DNA of 64,000 nucleotides from assembly GCA_023419605.1 (NCBI GenBank), contig JAEZXR010000052.1, positions 1 through 64,000 of the forward strand, given 5' to 3'. Positions within the stretch are counted from its first letter, which is position 1. The number at the start of each line of letters is the position of its first letter. This document shows, one piece after another, positions 24,857-32,223 of the stretch. Origin of the DNA: Bacillota bacterium. Its GTDB lineage: Bacteria; Bacillota; Clostridia; Acetivibrionales; JAEZXR01. Made by a program: the position numbers and the translations under genes. The notes below the pieces were generated by a model that saw nothing but the letters and a program-made list of their open reading frames with translations, did no database searches and had not been told where the DNA came from.

Positions 24857-25618
24857 ATGCTTACGAAACGTATAATTCCCTGCCTGGATGTGCATGGGGG
24901 ACGGGTTGTCAAGGGCGTGAACTTTGTAGATCTGCGGGATGCAGGGGACCCGGTGGAAGTAGCCGCAGTGTATGATGCGGCGGGTGCGGATGAGCTTACT
25001 TTCCTGGATATTACGGCATCTTCCGATACAAGAAGCATCATGCTGGATGTGGTGAGCAGGGTTGCAGAGCAGGTTTTCATTCCGTTTACCGTAGGCGGTG
25101 GTATTCGAACGGTAGAGGATTTTAGAGAAATACTCAAAGCCGGAGCTGATAAGATTTCGGTGAATTCAGCTGCATTGAAAAGACCGGAGTTACTCTCGGA
25201 AGCTGCCTGGCGCTTCGGCAGCCAATGTGTAGTGGTTGCTATCGATGCCAAGAGAAGAGCGGGCGGTTCCGGGTGGGATGTATACCTGAATGGCGGCAGG
25301 GTAGACACCGGGCGGGATGCCGTAGAATGGGCTGCTCAGGCGGAGAAGATGGGGGCCGGCGAGATTTTGCTTACCAGCATGGACTGTGATGGGACGAAAA
25401 GCGGTTACGATTTGGAACTCACCCGGCAGGTCTCGGAAAGTGTGAAAATTCCCGTTATTGCTTCCGGCGGTGCCGGAACCATGGAGCATTTCTACGATGC
25501 ACTGACCCGGGGAAAGGCCGATGCCGTACTTGCAGCATCGTTGTTCCATTACAGGGAGATGGAGATTCGGGATTTGAAGCGGTATCTGCGGAGAAGAGGC
25601 GTAGAGGTAAGATTGTAG
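24857..25618 (+). CDS. hisF: imidazole glycerol phosphate synthase, cyclase subunit
   Basis: Forms IGP and AICAR from PRFAR and ammonia supplied by HisH. 253 residues from ATG 24857, with GGGGGGTG 6 nt upstream; GTG 24848 lies in the RBS. Motifs: KRIIPCLDVHGGRVVKG (catalytic D), TVGGGIRTVEDF, TSMDCDGTKSGYD (second catalytic D) and VIASGGAGTMEHF. Confidence 0.97.
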   Translation: MLTKRIIPCLDVHGGRVVKGVNFVDLRDAGDPVEVAAVYDAAGADELTFLDITASSDTRSIMLDVVSRVAEQVFIPFTVGGGIRTVEDFREILKAGADKISVNSAALKRPELLSEAAWRFGSQCVVVAIDAKRRAGGSGWDVYLNGGRVDTGRDAVEWAAQAEKMGAGEILLTSMDCDGTKSGYDLELTRQVSESVKIPVIASGGAGTMEHFYDALTRGKADAVLAASLFHYREMEIRDLKRYLRRRGVEVRL

Positions 25619-25646
25619 TGGAATAAGAAATGAGGGGCTTGATGGT

Positions 25647-25970
25647 GTGGAAGCGTTGCTGAAACAAATTAAATACAACGAAAAGGGACTGGTGCCTGTG
25701 GTAGTGCAGGACTATAAAACCAATGAAGTTCTCATGCTGGCTTATATGAATGAGGAATCACTGCTGAAAACCATTGAAACGAAGCTGGCTACGTATTGGA
25801 GCCGCAGCCGGCAAAAACTCTGGCTCAAAGGAGAGACTTCGGGGCACTACCAGCATGTAAAATCCATCTCTATAGATTGCGATGAAGACACCCTGTTAAT
25901 AAAAGTGGAGCAGGTAGAAGCTGCTTGTCATACGGGAAATTATAGCTGCTTTTACCGGAAAGTGTTTTAG
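25647..25970 (+). CDS. hisI: phosphoribosyl-AMP cyclohydrolase
   Basis: Zn/Mg hydrolase opening the PR-AMP ring. 107 residues, monofunctional. WSRSRQKLWLKGETSGH and the metal-binding DCDEDTLLIKVEQ / AACHTGNYSCFY motif are present. Start is GTG 25647 with GAGGGG upstream. HisI and HisE are separate genes 26 bp apart, not fused as in many bacteria. Confidence 0.96.
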   Translation: MEALLKQIKYNEKGLVPVVVQDYKTNEVLMLAYMNEESLLKTIETKLATYWSRSRQKLWLKGETSGHYQHVKSISIDCDEDTLLIKVEQVEAACHTGNYSCFYRKVF

Positions 25971-25996
25971 AAAAAGGATGAAGGGAGCATAAAGCC

Positions 25997-26284
25997 ATGT
26001 CCGATAACGAAAAAATCCTTCAGGAACTCTACGAGGTCATCGTAGATCGAACCGTAAACCCAAAGGAAGGCTCTTATACAAATTACCTCTTTGATAAGGG
26101 ATTGGACAAAATCCTGAAAAAAGTGGGAGAGGAAACGGCGGAAGTTATTATCGCCGCAAAAAACCAGTCAAAAGGTGAAATCGTATACGAGATTTCAGAC
26201 CTGCTGTATCACCTGCTGGTACTCATGGTGGAAAGAGAAGTAAAACTGGATGATATTTATGAAGAATTAAAGAAAAGAAGGTAA
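25997..26284 (+). CDS. hisE: phosphoribosyl-ATP pyrophosphatase
   Basis: MazG-like all-alpha pyrophosphatase converting PR-ATP to PR-AMP. 95 residues. The signature EGSYTNYLFDKGLDKILKK followed by GEETAEVIIAAKN and EISDLLYHLLVLM is clear. Last gene of the his operon; a pair of REP palindromes follows within 60 bp. Confidence 0.96.
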   Translation: MSDNEKILQELYEVIVDRTVNPKEGSYTNYLFDKGLDKILKKVGEETAEVIIAAKNQSKGEIVYEISDLLYHLLVLMVEREVKLDDIYEELKKRR

Positions 26285-26340
26285 ATTCATGCTTAAAACG
26301 AAGTTTGTTGTAATGATCTTGTCCACCAACCATAATCGCT

Positions 26341-26366
26341 GTAGGGGTGGGTTCTAAACCCACCCT
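26341..26366. repeat. REP palindrome, first of a pair
   Basis: GTAGGGGTGGGTT / AAACCCACCCT, a variant of the RAYT-associated REP. Pairs with the copy at 26414 (48 bp apart) as in BIME-like clusters. Located at the 3' end of the his operon. Confidence 0.85.
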
Positions 26367-26413
26367 GAATCCGGAGTTTTAATCGATTCTGCATTGTGTG
26401 ATGCGGAAACGGA

Positions 26414-26441
26414 GTAGGGCGGGTTTAGAACCCGCCCCTAC
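26414..26441. repeat. REP palindrome, second of a pair
   Basis: GTAGGGCGGGTT / AACCCGCCCCTAC, almost identical to the copy at 4361. Confidence 0.85.
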
Positions 26442-26482
26442 GGGATTATACGGGGAAATGCAACACAAAAAATAATTAGCAA

Positions 26483-26511
26483 TTGACGGCAGAAAGCGAA
26501 CGATGTAAAAT
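26483..26511 (+). promoter_or_regulatory. promoter for the TSCPD protein gene
   Basis: TTGACG at 26483-26488, a 17-bp spacer and TAAAAT at 26506-26511. Confidence 0.6.
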
Positions 26512-26526
26512 ACTTAGATAGGAAAG

Positions 26527-26610
26527 AAAATTGAAAATTGAGAATTAAGAATGGAAAATACCAGTCCGCTTGTTTGTAATTCTCCATTCTCCATTCTCAA
26601 TTTTCAATTA
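26527..26610. repeat. AT-rich inverted repeat (family A)
   Basis: Arms at 26527-26559 and 26578-26610 in the 5' leader of the TSCPD gene, ending 6 bp before its GGGGG RBS. Confidence 0.85.
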
Positions 26611-26626
26611 TTTTAGGGGGATTACT

Positions 26627-26899
26627 ATGACTAGCTTTTCTTATACGACCGCGGGGGTCTGTTCAAAAAGAATTACTTTTGAAGTGGAAAATGAAGTAGT
26701 TAAAGAAGTTACTTACGAAGGCGGTTGCAATGGAAACCTTCAAGCGCTCAGCAAGCTGGTAGAGGGCATGAATGTTAAGGATGTGGTGAAAAAACTTCGG
26801 GGTATCGACTGCCGTGGCAGGGGTACGTCCTGTGCAGATCAACTGGCACAGGCCTTAGAAGAAGCATTGAAAACCGGCACTGAGCCGAAAGCTGTGTAG
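26627..26899 (+). CDS. TSCPD domain protein (TIGR03905 type)
   Basis: 90 residues from ATG 26627. A short domain also found at the C-terminus of some vitamin-B12-dependent ribonucleotide reductases, here free-standing. Conserved cysteines: SYTTAGVCSKRI, YEGGCNGNL, GIDCRGRGTSCADQLAQAL. The cysteine pattern suggests metal or nucleotide binding; the function of the free form is unknown. An upstream in-frame start at 26570 lies in the repeat and is rejected. Confidence 0.88.
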   Translation: MTSFSYTTAGVCSKRITFEVENEVVKEVTYEGGCNGNLQALSKLVEGMNVKDVVKKLRGIDCRGRGTSCADQLAQALEEALKTGTEPKAV

Positions 26900-27146
26900 T
26901 AGCATAAGACATGTAAAAGGTTGATGGGCAGCGACTGCCCGCAACCTTTTACGCATTTAGGGGGAGAGGTTTCCCCTGAGGATGGATATCAATGATCCTA
27001 GCACTCCTTTGGAAGCAGGGCTGGCATGGCACTGCCTCACGGGTCTTCTACCGGCCGCTTCAGCGGCTAAATAAAATCTCCTCCTTCTATGGAAAGGGCT
27101 AAGGGGATGGGCTAAAATACGGATTTATGTTTTTCAAAAACTTTAT
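26900..27146. repeat. hairpin and degenerate G-rich repeat (family B)
   Basis: A nested hairpin at 26913-26952 (GTAAAAGGTTG / CAACCTTTTAC with inner GGGCAG / CTGCCC) ends the preceding gene, but without a T-run. 26956-27145 repeats, in diverged form, the block order seen at 11215-11345 (GGGGGAGAGG..., CTCCTCC, GAAAGGGCTAAGGGGATGGG, CAAAATACG-like). No gene seen. Confidence 0.55.
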
Positions 27147-27174
27147 TTGCAAACCTTTGTTTTTAGGATATAAT
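27147..27174 (+). promoter_or_regulatory. promoter of guaA
   Basis: TTGCAA at 27147-27152, a 16-bp spacer and TATAAT at 27169-27174; start codon about 100 bp downstream. Confidence 0.7.
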
Positions 27175-27193
27175 AATTAATAATATCACCCAT

Positions 27194-27237
27194 GGGAGCG
27201 AACATTATTTGAAATTTCATCGTGAAAGTTCGGATAA
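27194..27237. promoter_or_regulatory. paired PurR boxes downstream of the guaA promoter
   Basis: Two inverted CGAA cores: CGAA at 27199-27202 and TTCG at 27229-27232, separated by 26 bp. The right box read on the minus strand is TTATCCGAACTTT, which fits the Bacillus PurBox consensus AWWWCCGAACWWT at 12 of 13 positions. The left box is weaker (9 of 13). Spacing is identical to the pair at 29946-29989. Confidence 0.7.
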
Positions 27238-27275
27238 TAATTTTTCTTCCAAACATTGAAAAAGGAGTTGTTACA

Positions 27276-28811
27276 TTGAAAAACGAATTAGTTCTGGTTA
27301 TTGACTTTGGCGGCCAGTACAACCAGCTCATTGCACGAAGAGTCAGAGAAGCCAATGTGTATTGCGAAGTGGTTCCTTATAACGCTTCCATTGAAAGAAT
27401 AAAATCAATGAATCCCAAAGGTATTATTTTTACTGGAGGACCGGCTTCGGTACTGGATCCTAAAGCTCCCTTCTGTGATATGGAAGTATTCAACCTGGGT
27501 ATCCCGGTGCTTGGAATTTGCTATGGCATGCAGTTAATGAGCGCTATGCTGGGAGGCTCGGTAGACAGGGCCAATCAGAGGGAGTACGGCAAGGTGGATA
27601 TCACTGTAAACCCCGCCAGTCAGTTGATGCAGGGCGTTGACGAAAATACTACCTGCTGGATGAGCCACACCTATTTTGTAGACAAATTGCCGGAAGGCTT
27701 TGTAAATATAGGACAATCCTTAAATTGTCCGAATGTTGCCATGGAACATGCCGAAAGAAAGTTCTATGGGGTACAGTTCCACCCGGAGGTCATGCATACG
27801 CCTAAAGGACGGGAAATGCTGAACAACTTCCTTTATAAGGTTTGTGGCTGTAAAGGCGATTGGAAGATGTCCTCTTTTGTGGAACAATCCATAAAGGATA
27901 TCAGGGAAAAGGTTGGGGACAAAAAGGTCCTTTGTGCACTTTCCGGAGGTGTTGATTCTTCTGTTGCCGCGGTCATGATTCATAAGGCTGTCGGAAAGCA
28001 GTTGACCTGTATTTTTGTTGACCACGGTCTTCTGAGAAAATACGAGGGGGACCAGGTGGAGGAAGTCTTCAGAAACCAGTTTGATATCAACCTTGTAAGG
28101 GTAGATGCCGAGGAGCGCTTCCTGGGAAAATTAGCGGGGGTAAAAGACCCGGAAACCAAGAGGAAAATTATCGGGGAAGAATTCATTCGTGTCTTTGAAG
28201 ATGAAGCAAAAAAGATCGGAACAGTGGACTTCCTTGTACAGGGAACCATCTACCCGGACGTTATCGAGAGCGGAGTGGGGGATGCGGCTGTCATAAAGAG
28301 CCATCATAATGTCGGTGGACTGCCGGACTATGTTGATTTCAAGGAAATCATCGAACCTCTGAGAAACCTGTTTAAGGATGAAGTTCGCAGAGCTGGCGAA
28401 GAACTCGGAATACCGCACCATATCGTATGGAGGCAGCCATTCCCGGGACCTGGGCTTGCCATAAGAATCATCGGGGATATAACCAAGGACAAGCTGGATA
28501 TCCTTCGGGATTCCGACCATATCTTCCGCGAAGAGATTGCCAATGCAGGACTGGATCAGGAAATCAACCAGTACTTTACGGTTCTGACCGACATGCGAAG
28601 TGTAGGCGTCATGGGAGATGAAAGAACCTATGACTATACGCTGGCTTTGCGCGCTGTCACCACTACAGACTTCATGACGGCAGACTGGGCGAGAATTCCT
28701 TACGATATCCTTGAAAAGATTTCGAACCGGATTATAAATGAGGTAAAGCATATAAACAGAATTGTTTACGATGTAACCAGCAAGCCGCCGGCTACCATTG
28801 AGTGGGAGTAG
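27276..28811 (+). CDS. guaA: GMP synthase (glutamine-hydrolysing)
   Basis: Converts XMP to GMP. 511 residues from TTG 27276, chosen because AAGGAG is about 9 nt upstream and the protein then begins KNELVLVIDFGGQYNQLIARR. The GATase domain has the nucleophile in LGICYGMQLM and the His/Glu in GVQFHPEV. The ATP-pyrophosphatase P-loop is ALSGGVDSSVAAVM, and the C-terminal dimerisation domain ends with PPATIEWE. Under a PurR-type operator. Confidence 0.97.
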   Translation: MKNELVLVIDFGGQYNQLIARRVREANVYCEVVPYNASIERIKSMNPKGIIFTGGPASVLDPKAPFCDMEVFNLGIPVLGICYGMQLMSAMLGGSVDRANQREYGKVDITVNPASQLMQGVDENTTCWMSHTYFVDKLPEGFVNIGQSLNCPNVAMEHAERKFYGVQFHPEVMHTPKGREMLNNFLYKVCGCKGDWKMSSFVEQSIKDIREKVGDKKVLCALSGGVDSSVAAVMIHKAVGKQLTCIFVDHGLLRKYEGDQVEEVFRNQFDINLVRVDAEERFLGKLAGVKDPETKRKIIGEEFIRVFEDEAKKIGTVDFLVQGTIYPDVIESGVGDAAVIKSHHNVGGLPDYVDFKEIIEPLRNLFKDEVRRAGEELGIPHHIVWRQPFPGPGLAIRIIGDITKDKLDILRDSDHIFREEIANAGLDQEINQYFTVLTDMRSVGVMGDERTYDYTLALRAVTTTDFMTADWARIPYDILEKISNRIINEVKHINRIVYDVTSKPPATIEWE

Positions 28812-28870
28812 ATTAATCACGTATTGCTTAAAACGATAAAAATTAACGTAGTATTGTCTATTTTAGGTTA

Positions 28871-28923
28871 ATTGAATTCTGTATGGAGGACAATAGGACT
28901 CTATACGGAATTCAATTTTTGTT
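28871..28923 (+). terminator. intrinsic terminator after guaA
   Basis: TTGAATTC.GTAT.GAG pairs with CTC.ATAC.GAATTCAA, followed by five T. Confidence 0.85.
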
Positions 28924-28950
28924 TGTCAATTGTGTGTGGAGGGAGTTACC

Positions 28951-29943
28951 GTGCAGCATGTCTATACTATCATAAATCAAATTGCCCTTTTAAGCATTAT
29001 TGGTATCCTCGGGTTTATAGCCGGAAGAAAGAAATACCTGCCGGAAAATACGGGAATGGTCGTTTCCAGACTGATCGTTAAGGTAACGGCACCGCTTTTG
29101 GTATTGACCACCATGACAAGATATAAATTTTCCCATAAAATGCTCATGGACGGAGCTTTGGTGTTCGGGTTGGGAGTTGTCTTTCTTACTATGACCTATT
29201 TTCTAGGTAGCCTCGCAACGAAGGTCTTTGGAATCAAAGGAGCAACTGCCAATGTGTTTAAAATGCATTCCATGTTTGGAAATGTAGTTTTTCTGGCCTA
29301 CCCGCTGATTGATGCCATGTTTCCCGAGAAGGGGCTCATTTATGCTGTTTTCTATTCCATTGCCAATGATACCATGTTCTGGACCGTAGGTATCTATCTT
29401 GTTAACAGTCATAATACTACGAGTTGGAAGGATAACCTGCGGCAATTGGTTAATGCCAATACCGTTGCCTTTGCCCTTGGGTTTCTATGCATGCTGTTTA
29501 ATATTCAGCAATATGTGGAGAGCAGCTGGATCGTCGGGAAAGTCTATAATACCTTGTATGACTCCCTGAACCCTTTAGGGAAGACAACCATTTGCCTTTC
29601 CATGATTTTTATCGGATTAATCCTGTCGGAAGTCCGGCTTAAAGGCCTTAAGGACATTGCCGGGAGACTGCCCGTTTTAGCCTTGGCGCTTTTGAAGCTG
29701 GTGGTGACACCTTCCATTGTTATTCTTATTCTCAGTGCGGTGGGAAGGGGAATCGACCCGTTTATTAAGACCATTTTAGTACTGCAGCTGGCGATGCCTT
29801 GCGGCACACTGGTAGCTGCTTTGGCAGCGCAATATGATTCGGATTATCGATTCGCCAGTGAAAGTGTATTTTTTTCTACCATCATGGGGATGTTTACCCT
29901 GCCTTTTCTGGTCTATATCGTGGAAATTATTAAAGTTTGGTGA
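28951..29943 (+). CDS. AEC (auxin efflux carrier) family transporter
   Basis: 330 residues from GTG 28951 with GGAGGGAG upstream; a TTG at 28930 is in frame but lacks an RBS. About ten hydrophobic segments. Family landmarks include LGFIAGRKKYLPENTGMVVS near the N-terminus, SMFGNVVFLAYPL and a C-terminal LVLQLAMPCGTLVAALAAQY. Bacterial AEC proteins export or take up organic acids such as malate; no substrate can be read from the sequence. It sits between guaA and the purine permease, but nothing shows a role in purine transport. Confidence 0.88.
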   Translation: MQHVYTIINQIALLSIIGILGFIAGRKKYLPENTGMVVSRLIVKVTAPLLVLTTMTRYKFSHKMLMDGALVFGLGVVFLTMTYFLGSLATKVFGIKGATANVFKMHSMFGNVVFLAYPLIDAMFPEKGLIYAVFYSIANDTMFWTVGIYLVNSHNTTSWKDNLRQLVNANTVAFALGFLCMLFNIQQYVESSWIVGKVYNTLYDSLNPLGKTTICLSMIFIGLILSEVRLKGLKDIAGRLPVLALALLKLVVTPSIVILILSAVGRGIDPFIKTILVLQLAMPCGTLVAALAAQYDSDYRFASESVFFSTIMGMFTLPFLVYIVEIIKVW

Positions 29944-29945
29944 TT

Positions 29946-29991
29946 AAATACGAATATTAAAAAGATAAACTTGAAAAATGTTCGTATTTTT
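29946..29991. promoter_or_regulatory. paired PurR boxes overlapping a terminator-like hairpin
   Basis: AAATACGAA at 29946-29954 and TTCGTATTT at 29981-29989 form CGAA-N26-TTCG. The right box on the minus strand reads AAATACGAACATT, 12 of 13 matches to AWWWCCGAACWWT; the left box has 11 of 13. It lies 5 bp upstream of the -35 hexamer of the purine operon promoter. The same inverted repeat, followed by T residues, could terminate the AEC transcript. Confidence 0.75.
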
Positions 29992-29993
29992 CA

Positions 29994-30023
29994 TTGACAA
30001 ACCCTTCGAAGATTTGGTAGTAT
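29994..30023 (+). promoter_or_regulatory. promoter of the permease-pur operon
   Basis: TTGACA at 29994-29999, an 18-bp spacer and TAGTAT at 30018-30023. The 160-nt leader has small hairpins (GAACA..TGTTC near 30080-30096; CGGT..ACCG near 30118-30137) but no purine riboswitch core that I can find. Confidence 0.75.
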
Positions 30024-30186
30024 ATTTATTGTGAGTTCGGCAAAAGAAAAGTAAAATCCATTGAAAAATGTATTTTAGGGAACAGGGAAATTGTTCGTTT
30101 GCTGGTAATTTTTCGGATCGGTTGGAGAAGCTGACCGGACTGCTTTATTATACTATATACTTACACAAATCTTAGGAGGGGTCAAA

Positions 30187-31584
30187 TTGTTAGAAAAGTT
30201 TTTTAAGCTCAAGGAACATGGTACTAACGTAAGAACTGAAGTCATCGCCGGTCTTACTACCTTTATTACCATGGCCTACATCATTTTTGTCAATCCGAAT
30301 ACGCTTTCCATTGCGAAAATGGATTGGGGTTCCGTCTTTGTTGCAACCATTATTGCTGCAGCCATCGGTACCTTAATCATGGGGCTATATGCAAATGTTC
30401 CTTTTGCACAAGCTCCAGGCATGGGATTGAATGCCTTCTTCACCTTTACCGTGTGTCTCGGTCTGGGTTATCCCTGGCAGCAGGCACTGGCCATCGTATT
30501 TATTTGCGGTCTTATCAATATCCTCATTACCGTTACAAAAGTTAGAAAAATGATCATTAATGCCATCCCTGAGTCGCTTCAATATGCCATCAGCGGTGGT
30601 ATCGGTCTCTTCATCGCATATATCGGAATCAAGCAGGCGCATTTTCTTACATTTACTTCCGAGCACGTAAATATCACTGAAAACATACCGAATGTAAAAG
30701 TAGTGGCCAGGGATATCATCCCTGCTTTGACAAACTTCCGTGATCCCGTTGCTCAAATCGCGCTGATCGGTCTTGTTATTACGGTCGTACTTATGCTTCT
30801 GAGAGTAAAAGGTTCCATCCTGATCGGAATCCTTGCAACAACGGTTATTGGGATTCCTTTGGGGGTTACCAATATTGATTTGTCCGGAGCCAGCTTCCTG
30901 CCGCCTTCCTTGGCGCCTACCTTCCTGAAGCTGGACATTGCAGGCCTTTTCGCAGATCCTGCAAAGCTGTTCCAGGTGTTTACCGTAATTCTGGCCTTCA
31001 GCTTGTCCGACACCTTTGATACCATCGGTACCTTCCTTGGAACCGGCAGAAAATCCGGTATTTTTGACCAAAAGGACGAAGATGCCCTCCACAGTGGAAA
31101 AGGTGTTTCTTCCAAGCTGGACAAGGCATTGATCGCAGATGCGACAGCTACTTCCATCGGTGCGCTTTTCGGAACCAGCAATACTACAACTTATGTTGAA
31201 AGTGCTGCCGGTATTGCAGCAGGCGGTAGAACCGGTTTGACTTCCGTTGTAACGGGAGTGCTTTTCCTGGCGTGTCTTTTCATTGCACCTTTTGCGGGAA
31301 TGGTTCCTGGTGCAGCTACTGCGCCTGCCCTGATCGTTGTGGGTATTCTTATGATGGAATCCATCGCAAAGGTTCGTTGGGAAGAGTTTGAAGATGCGGC
31401 CTCTGCTTTCTTTACTGCTGTTGTAATGCCTTTTACCTACAGCATCGCAAACGGTGTAGCTGCAGGGTTCATCTTCTTCGTAATAACCAAACTTGCAAAG
31501 GGCAAGGCGAAGGAAATACACCCCATCATGTACGTAGTAAGCATTCTGTTTGTTCTTAACTTTGTAATCAACGCTGTGGTTTGA
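30187..31584 (+). CDS. NCS2 family guanine/hypoxanthine permease (AzgA/PbuG type)
   Basis: 465 residues, start TTG 30187 with AGGAGGGG 5 nt upstream. Polytopic membrane protein of the COG2252 branch: TEVIAGLTTFITMAYIIFVNP, the Q-APG-GLNAFF motif (AQAPGMGLNAFF), SDTFDTIGTFLGTGRK and SNTTTYVESAAGIAAGGRTGL are all diagnostic. Takes up guanine, hypoxanthine or adenine. First gene of the purine operon, controlled by the PurR boxes just upstream, so uptake and synthesis would be regulated together. Confidence 0.94.
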   Translation: MLEKFFKLKEHGTNVRTEVIAGLTTFITMAYIIFVNPNTLSIAKMDWGSVFVATIIAAAIGTLIMGLYANVPFAQAPGMGLNAFFTFTVCLGLGYPWQQALAIVFICGLINILITVTKVRKMIINAIPESLQYAISGGIGLFIAYIGIKQAHFLTFTSEHVNITENIPNVKVVARDIIPALTNFRDPVAQIALIGLVITVVLMLLRVKGSILIGILATTVIGIPLGVTNIDLSGASFLPPSLAPTFLKLDIAGLFADPAKLFQVFTVILAFSLSDTFDTIGTFLGTGRKSGIFDQKDEDALHSGKGVSSKLDKALIADATATSIGALFGTSNTTTYVESAAGIAAGGRTGLTSVVTGVLFLACLFIAPFAGMVPGAATAPALIVVGILMMESIAKVRWEEFEDAASAFFTAVVMPFTYSIANGVAAGFIFFVITKLAKGKAKEIHPIMYVVSILFVLNFVINAVV

Positions 31585-31602
31585 TAAATAAATAATTTCC
31601 TA

Positions 31603-31665
31603 TGAAGTCCGCCTTATTTAATAAGACGGACTTCAAACTTTTAAGCACTGAATTGCTTTTCAGTG
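31603..31665 (+). other. two hairpins between permease gene and purE
   Basis: GAAGTCCG.CTTATT / AATAAG.CGGACTTC at about 31603-31632 and CACTGAA / TTCAGTG at 31646-31665. Neither has a proper T-run, so they may stabilise the permease mRNA 3' end or attenuate rather than end transcription. Confidence 0.5.
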
Positions 31666-31716
31666 TTCAAAAATTTGAAGTCACTATTATGAAGATGTGA
31701 AGAGAGGATGAATGCA

Positions 31717-32223
31717 ATGAACAGAAAACATAAGGTTGCAGTTGTCATGGGAAGCGATTCTGATTTTCCCGCTTTGAAAGGATGTTTTACGACGCTGAAG
31801 GAGTTCGGCATAGAATTTGAGGCCATGGTATGTTCAGCCCACAGGACGCCGGACAAAGCCGCAGAGTTTGCAAAAAGTGCCAGAGAGAACGGGATTGAAG
31901 TTATCATTGCAGCGGCAGGAAAAGCAGCGCATCTACCTGGCGTTTTAGCCGCCTTTACAACACTTCCGGTCATCGGTATACCGGTAAAGTCATCGACCAT
32001 GGATGGTCTGGATTCTCTTTTATCCATTGTTCAAATGCCAGCAGGAATTCCTGTTGCGACAGTTGCCATTGACGGAGCGGAAAATGCAGCATTGCTTGCA
32101 ATACAGATTATGGCCTTGCATGATGACGGTTTGAGTGGAAAGCTGACGGAGTTCAAGCAGAAGCTGGCGCAGAAGGTGGAAGAGAGAAACAGGGCATTGC
32201 AGGCAAAGCTGGAGGAAATATAA
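31717..32223 (+). CDS. purE: N5-carboxyaminoimidazole ribonucleotide mutase
   Basis: Class I PurE, N5-CAIR to CAIR. 168 residues from ATG 31717 (GAGAGGA at 31701-31707 suits this start, not the ATG at 31708). Motifs: VVMGSDSDFPALK, SAHRTPDKAAEFA and AAAGKAAHLPGVLAA. No purK is next to it. The stop abuts the purF start. Confidence 0.96.
   Translation: MNRKHKVAVVMGSDSDFPALKGCFTTLKEFGIEFEAMVCSAHRTPDKAAEFAKSARENGIEVIIAAAGKAAHLPGVLAAFTTLPVIGIPVKSSTMDGLDSLLSIVQMPAGIPVATVAIDGAENAALLAIQIMALHDDGLSGKLTEFKQKLAQKVEERNRALQAKLEEI

Noticed and set aside
30024..30186. Possible purine riboswitch before the permease gene
   Set aside because: The three-way junction core and loop-loop sequences of the guanine/adenine class are not present; PurR boxes explain purine control.
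30385..31521. 378-codon minus-strand frame
   Set aside because: Fully antisense to the NCS2 permease gene, no RBS, Cys/Arg/Gln-rich composition typical of an antisense shadow.
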